Shown piece by piece: positions 5,942 through 7,764 of a DNA stretch of 7,764 nt. The notes below the pieces were generated by a model. The model was not told the DNA's origin, made no database searches, and saw only the letters and a list, made by a program, of their open reading frames with translations. The stretch's first letter is position 1. Every line of letters starts with the position of its first letter. Made by a program: the position numbers and the translations under genes. Source of the DNA: Bacillota bacterium (GTDB lineage: Bacteria > Bacillota > Clostridia > Christensenellales > Aristaeellaceae); NCBI GenBank assembly GCA_023458835.1, contig JAEWWY010000089.1, forward strand, positions 1 to 7,764, in the 5' to 3' direction.

Positions 5942-7026
5942 GAATAACGCTCCTTCCACAGTTCGCAAAGCCCGATGGCGGTCATGGCCTCAATAACGGG
6001 CAGCGCCCTTGGCACGATGCAGGGGTCATGCCTGCCTGTGATTTGCAGCGATGTATTTGATTTCTCTTTCAGGGAAACGGTTTCCTGCGCCCTTGCGATA
6101 GACGAGGTGGGCCTTATGGCGCAGCGGAAAAGAAGGGGCATGCCGGTGGTGATGCCGCCCAGGATGCCGCCGCAGTTGTTGGCTCTTGTGCGGACAACGC
6201 CCATCTCATCATAATAGAAGGGATCGTTGCATTCTGAGCCCCGCATATCGGCCATGGGGAAGCCTGCGCCAAAGGAGACGCCTTTCACCGCCGGCACGGA
6301 AAACATCAAATGGGACAGGACGGCTTCCGCCGAATCAAAAAACGGCGCGCCGAGCCCGGCCGGCAGCCCCACAGCCATGCACTCCACGATGCCGCCTGCG
6401 GAATCCTCCTGCTCCTTGGCGTTAAGGATGGCCTGGGCCATACCGTCTCTGAGCGCGGGATGCAAAAGCGGCAGCGTTTCCGCGCCCAGGGAGGACAAAA
6501 GGGCTTCCTTCGCTTCCCCATCCAGGAAGCTGCCGTCGTCGATGCCCGCCAGCCTTTGGATATGGGCGTAGATGCGGATATTGTTTTCTTTCAGCCATTG
6601 CTTGCACACCGCCCCGGCGAACACGATGGGGGCGGTAAGCCGGCCGGAAAAGTGGCCGCCGCCCCGGTGGTCGCCAAAGCCCATGTAGCGCACATGGCCC
6701 GTATAATCGGCATGGCCCGGACGGGGCTTGTCCAGCTCTTCGCCGTAGTCCTGGGAGCGGGTGTCCCGGCTTCTTATAAGCGCGGCCAAGGGCGCGCCGG
6801 TGGTCCTGCCGCCATACACGCCGGACAGGATTTCCGGTATGTCGTTTTCCCGGCGCGGCGTGGAAAGGTCATTCCTTCCGGGGGCGCGGCGGGCCATTTC
6901 CCGGCCGATCTCCGCAAGGTCCAATGCAAGGCCCGGCGGCAGGCCGTCCATCACAATGCCAAGGCCTACCCCGTGGGATTCCCCGAACAGGGACAATTTC
7001 AAATGCCTTCCGAAGCTGCTGCTCAT
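5929..7026 (-). CDS. aroC: Chorismate synthase
   Basis: Makes chorismate from 5-enolpyruvylshikimate-3-phosphate by anti-1,4 elimination, using reduced FMN. The 365-residue protein covers the full family: FGESHG (14-19), RPGHAD (102-107) and GDHRGGGHFSGRLTAP (118-133). The last replaces the textbook GGGRSSARET with a form I associate with Clostridia. RANNCGGILGGITTGMP (281-297), RPTSSI (305-310) and GRHDPCIVPRALPV (331-344) hold the FMN and substrate contacts. There is no flavin reductase domain, so reduced FMN must come from another enzyme. ATG 7026 has GGAGGA 8 nt upstream (7040-7035) and overlaps the aroA stop as ATGA. The end overlaps pheA by 13 nt. Confidence 0.97.
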   Translation of the reverse strand: MSSSFGRHLKLSLFGESHGVGLGIVMDGLPPGLALDLAEIGREMARRAPGRNDLSTPRRENDIPEILSGVYGGRTTGAPLAALIRSRDTRSQDYGEELDKPRPGHADYTGHVRYMGFGDHRGGGHFSGRLTAPIVFAGAVCKQWLKENNIRIYAHIQRLAGIDDGSFLDGEAKEALLSSLGAETLPLLHPALRDGMAQAILNAKEQEDSAGGIVECMAVGLPAGLGAPFFDSAEAVLSHLMFSVPAVKGVSFGAGFPMADMRGSECNDPFYYDEMGVVRTRANNCGGILGGITTGMPLLFRCAIRPTSSIARAQETVSLKEKSNTSLQITGRHDPCIVPRALPVIEAMTAIGLCELWKERYSCRI

Positions 7027-7764
7027 GAGATCATTCCTCCCAGCGCCTTATAATTTTCCCAATAGCTTGGCCAGGATTTTTTTACGCAGGCCGGTCCCTC
7101 CAGCCGAATGGGCTCCCTGCAGTGAAGGGCGGCGATGGACAGCATCATGGCCATGCGGTGGTCGTTGTGGCTGCTGACCGGAATGCCGCCCAAAAGTGCG
7201 TCCCGGCCATGGATGATCATTGTATCCCCTTCCGCCCGGATATCGGCGCCAAGCCCGGATAACTCCTGCACGGTGGCTAAAAGGCGGTCGCACTCCTTCA
7301 GCCGAAGCCGCCCCGCGTTTTCAATGCGGCTTTCCCCCCTGGCCAGGCAGCAAACGAGGGCCATCATGGGCAGGATATCGGGAAACTGGCCTCCGTCCAT
7401 GCGGATGCCGCGCAGGCCGTTTGCTTTCATAAAGCATGCGCCATCCTTCAAAACCAGTTCGGCCCCCATTTGTGAAAGCAGCCCGACGACCGCCCGGTCC
7501 CCCTGGTGGGAGGCGGGATTCAGCCCCCGGACAGCGACATTGCTGCCCAGCGCCCCGGCGCAGAGCATCACCGCTGCCTGGGAGTAATCCCCTTCCACCG
7601 CATAATTGCCGGGCCGGTATCTTTGGCCGCCCGGAATAAGAAAGCCTTGGGGATGGGGCCGCCGGATGGCTGCGCCGAAATCCTTCATGACATCCATGGT
7701 CAACTGCAGGTATCCGTCGGATTCCGGCAAGGTGGTGAGCTGGATTTCCGAATCCCCGTCAAGC
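7023..7764 (-). CDS. aroA: 3-phosphoshikimate 1-carboxyvinyltransferase (EPSP synthase), C-terminal part
   Basis: Transfers enolpyruvyl from phosphoenolpyruvate to shikimate-3-phosphate; the target of glyphosate in sensitive organisms. The frame stays open to the right edge (first full codon at 7763), so the 5' part, including the N-terminal lysine and glycine loop, lies outside. About 246 residues remain: LTTLPESDGYLQLTMDVM near the edge, then VEGDYSQAA, the catalytic aspartate in FPDILP, RLRLKECDRL (usual form KESDRL or KETDRL), SSHNDHRMAM, CVKKSWPSYW and the terminal LGG. All expected C-terminal active-site residues appear present. A TTG at 7730 is internal to the conserved sequence and is not a true start. 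The stop overlaps the aroC start by 4 nt. Glyphosate class cannot be told without the missing half. Confidence 0.95.
   Translation of the reverse strand, partial: LDGDSEIQLTTLPESDGYLQLTMDVMKDFGAAIRRPHPQGFLIPGGQRYRPGNYAVEGDYSQAAVMLCAGALGSNVAVRGLNPASHQGDRAVVGLLSQMGAELVLKDGACFMKANGLRGIRMDGGQFPDILPMMALVCCLARGESRIENAGRLRLKECDRLLATVQELSGLGADIRAEGDTMIIHGRDALLGGIPVSSHNDHRMAMMLSIAALHCREPIRLEGPACVKKSWPSYWENYKALGGMIS

Noticed and set aside
5942..5968. TTG 5968 as the pheA start
   Set aside because: The stretch contains the AAGGAG site for ATG 5941 and adds residues not expected in the family.
6310..7053. Plus-strand open frame (247 codons) opposite aroC
   Set aside because: aroC is certain from its motifs on the other strand; this frame reflects GC-rich codon structure and has no family signature.
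7023..7730. aroA as a complete short gene starting at TTG 7730
   Set aside because: The conserved EPSP synthase sequence continues in frame to the window edge, so the gene is truncated by the window.
1..7764. CRISPR arrays, tRNA or rRNA genes, insertion sequences, phage or defence genes
   Set aside because: No repeat-spacer pattern, transposase motif, terminal repeats or recognisable RNA gene was seen by eye on either strand; small RNAs without clear features cannot be excluded.

Overview
The window reads almost entirely on the minus strand and looks like an ordinary chromosomal segment of a Bacillota bacterium, most likely a Clostridia-type gut or sediment organism. The evidence is purine-rich AGGAGG-class ribosome binding sites before nearly every gene, alternative GTG/TTG starts, a clostridial-looking chorismate synthase variant, and a large membrane-anchored AraC regulator beside an LplB-type sugar ABC permease. 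No finer taxonomic placement is justified.

Right part (7764 down to 2991): a compact aromatic amino acid operon, transcribed right to left as aroA (3' part only), aroC, pheA, aroE, aroQ, tyrA. Junctions are overlaps of 4 or 13 nt or gaps of 12 nt, which suggests one mRNA with translational coupling. AroA and AroC make chorismate. AroQ and AroE supply earlier shikimate pathway steps. PheA and TyrA divide prephenate between phenylalanine and tyrosine. Chorismate mutase, shikimate kinase, DAHP synthase and dehydroquinate synthase are not in the window. The operon ends at a strong intrinsic terminator at 2890-2920.

Middle (2890 down to about 2707): after the terminator comes a short AT-rich regulatory region with a plausible sigma-A promoter (2792-2820) for the next gene and small inverted repeats.

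Left part (2706 down to 1): a roughly 760-residue membrane-anchored AraC-family regulator, then a 223-nt leader region with an 11-bp perfect hairpin, then the first 52 codons of an LplB/YtfT-like ABC transporter permease that runs off the left edge. This regulator-plus-permease order is the usual start of a Bacillota oligosaccharide uptake cassette. It is functionally separate from the aro operon.

I found no CRISPR array, tRNA, rRNA, insertion sequence, phage gene or defence system, and nothing that convincingly amounts to an undescribed system. The less obvious points are the hidden permease start, the structured leader before it, and the small inverted repeats around the regulator's promoter and start.
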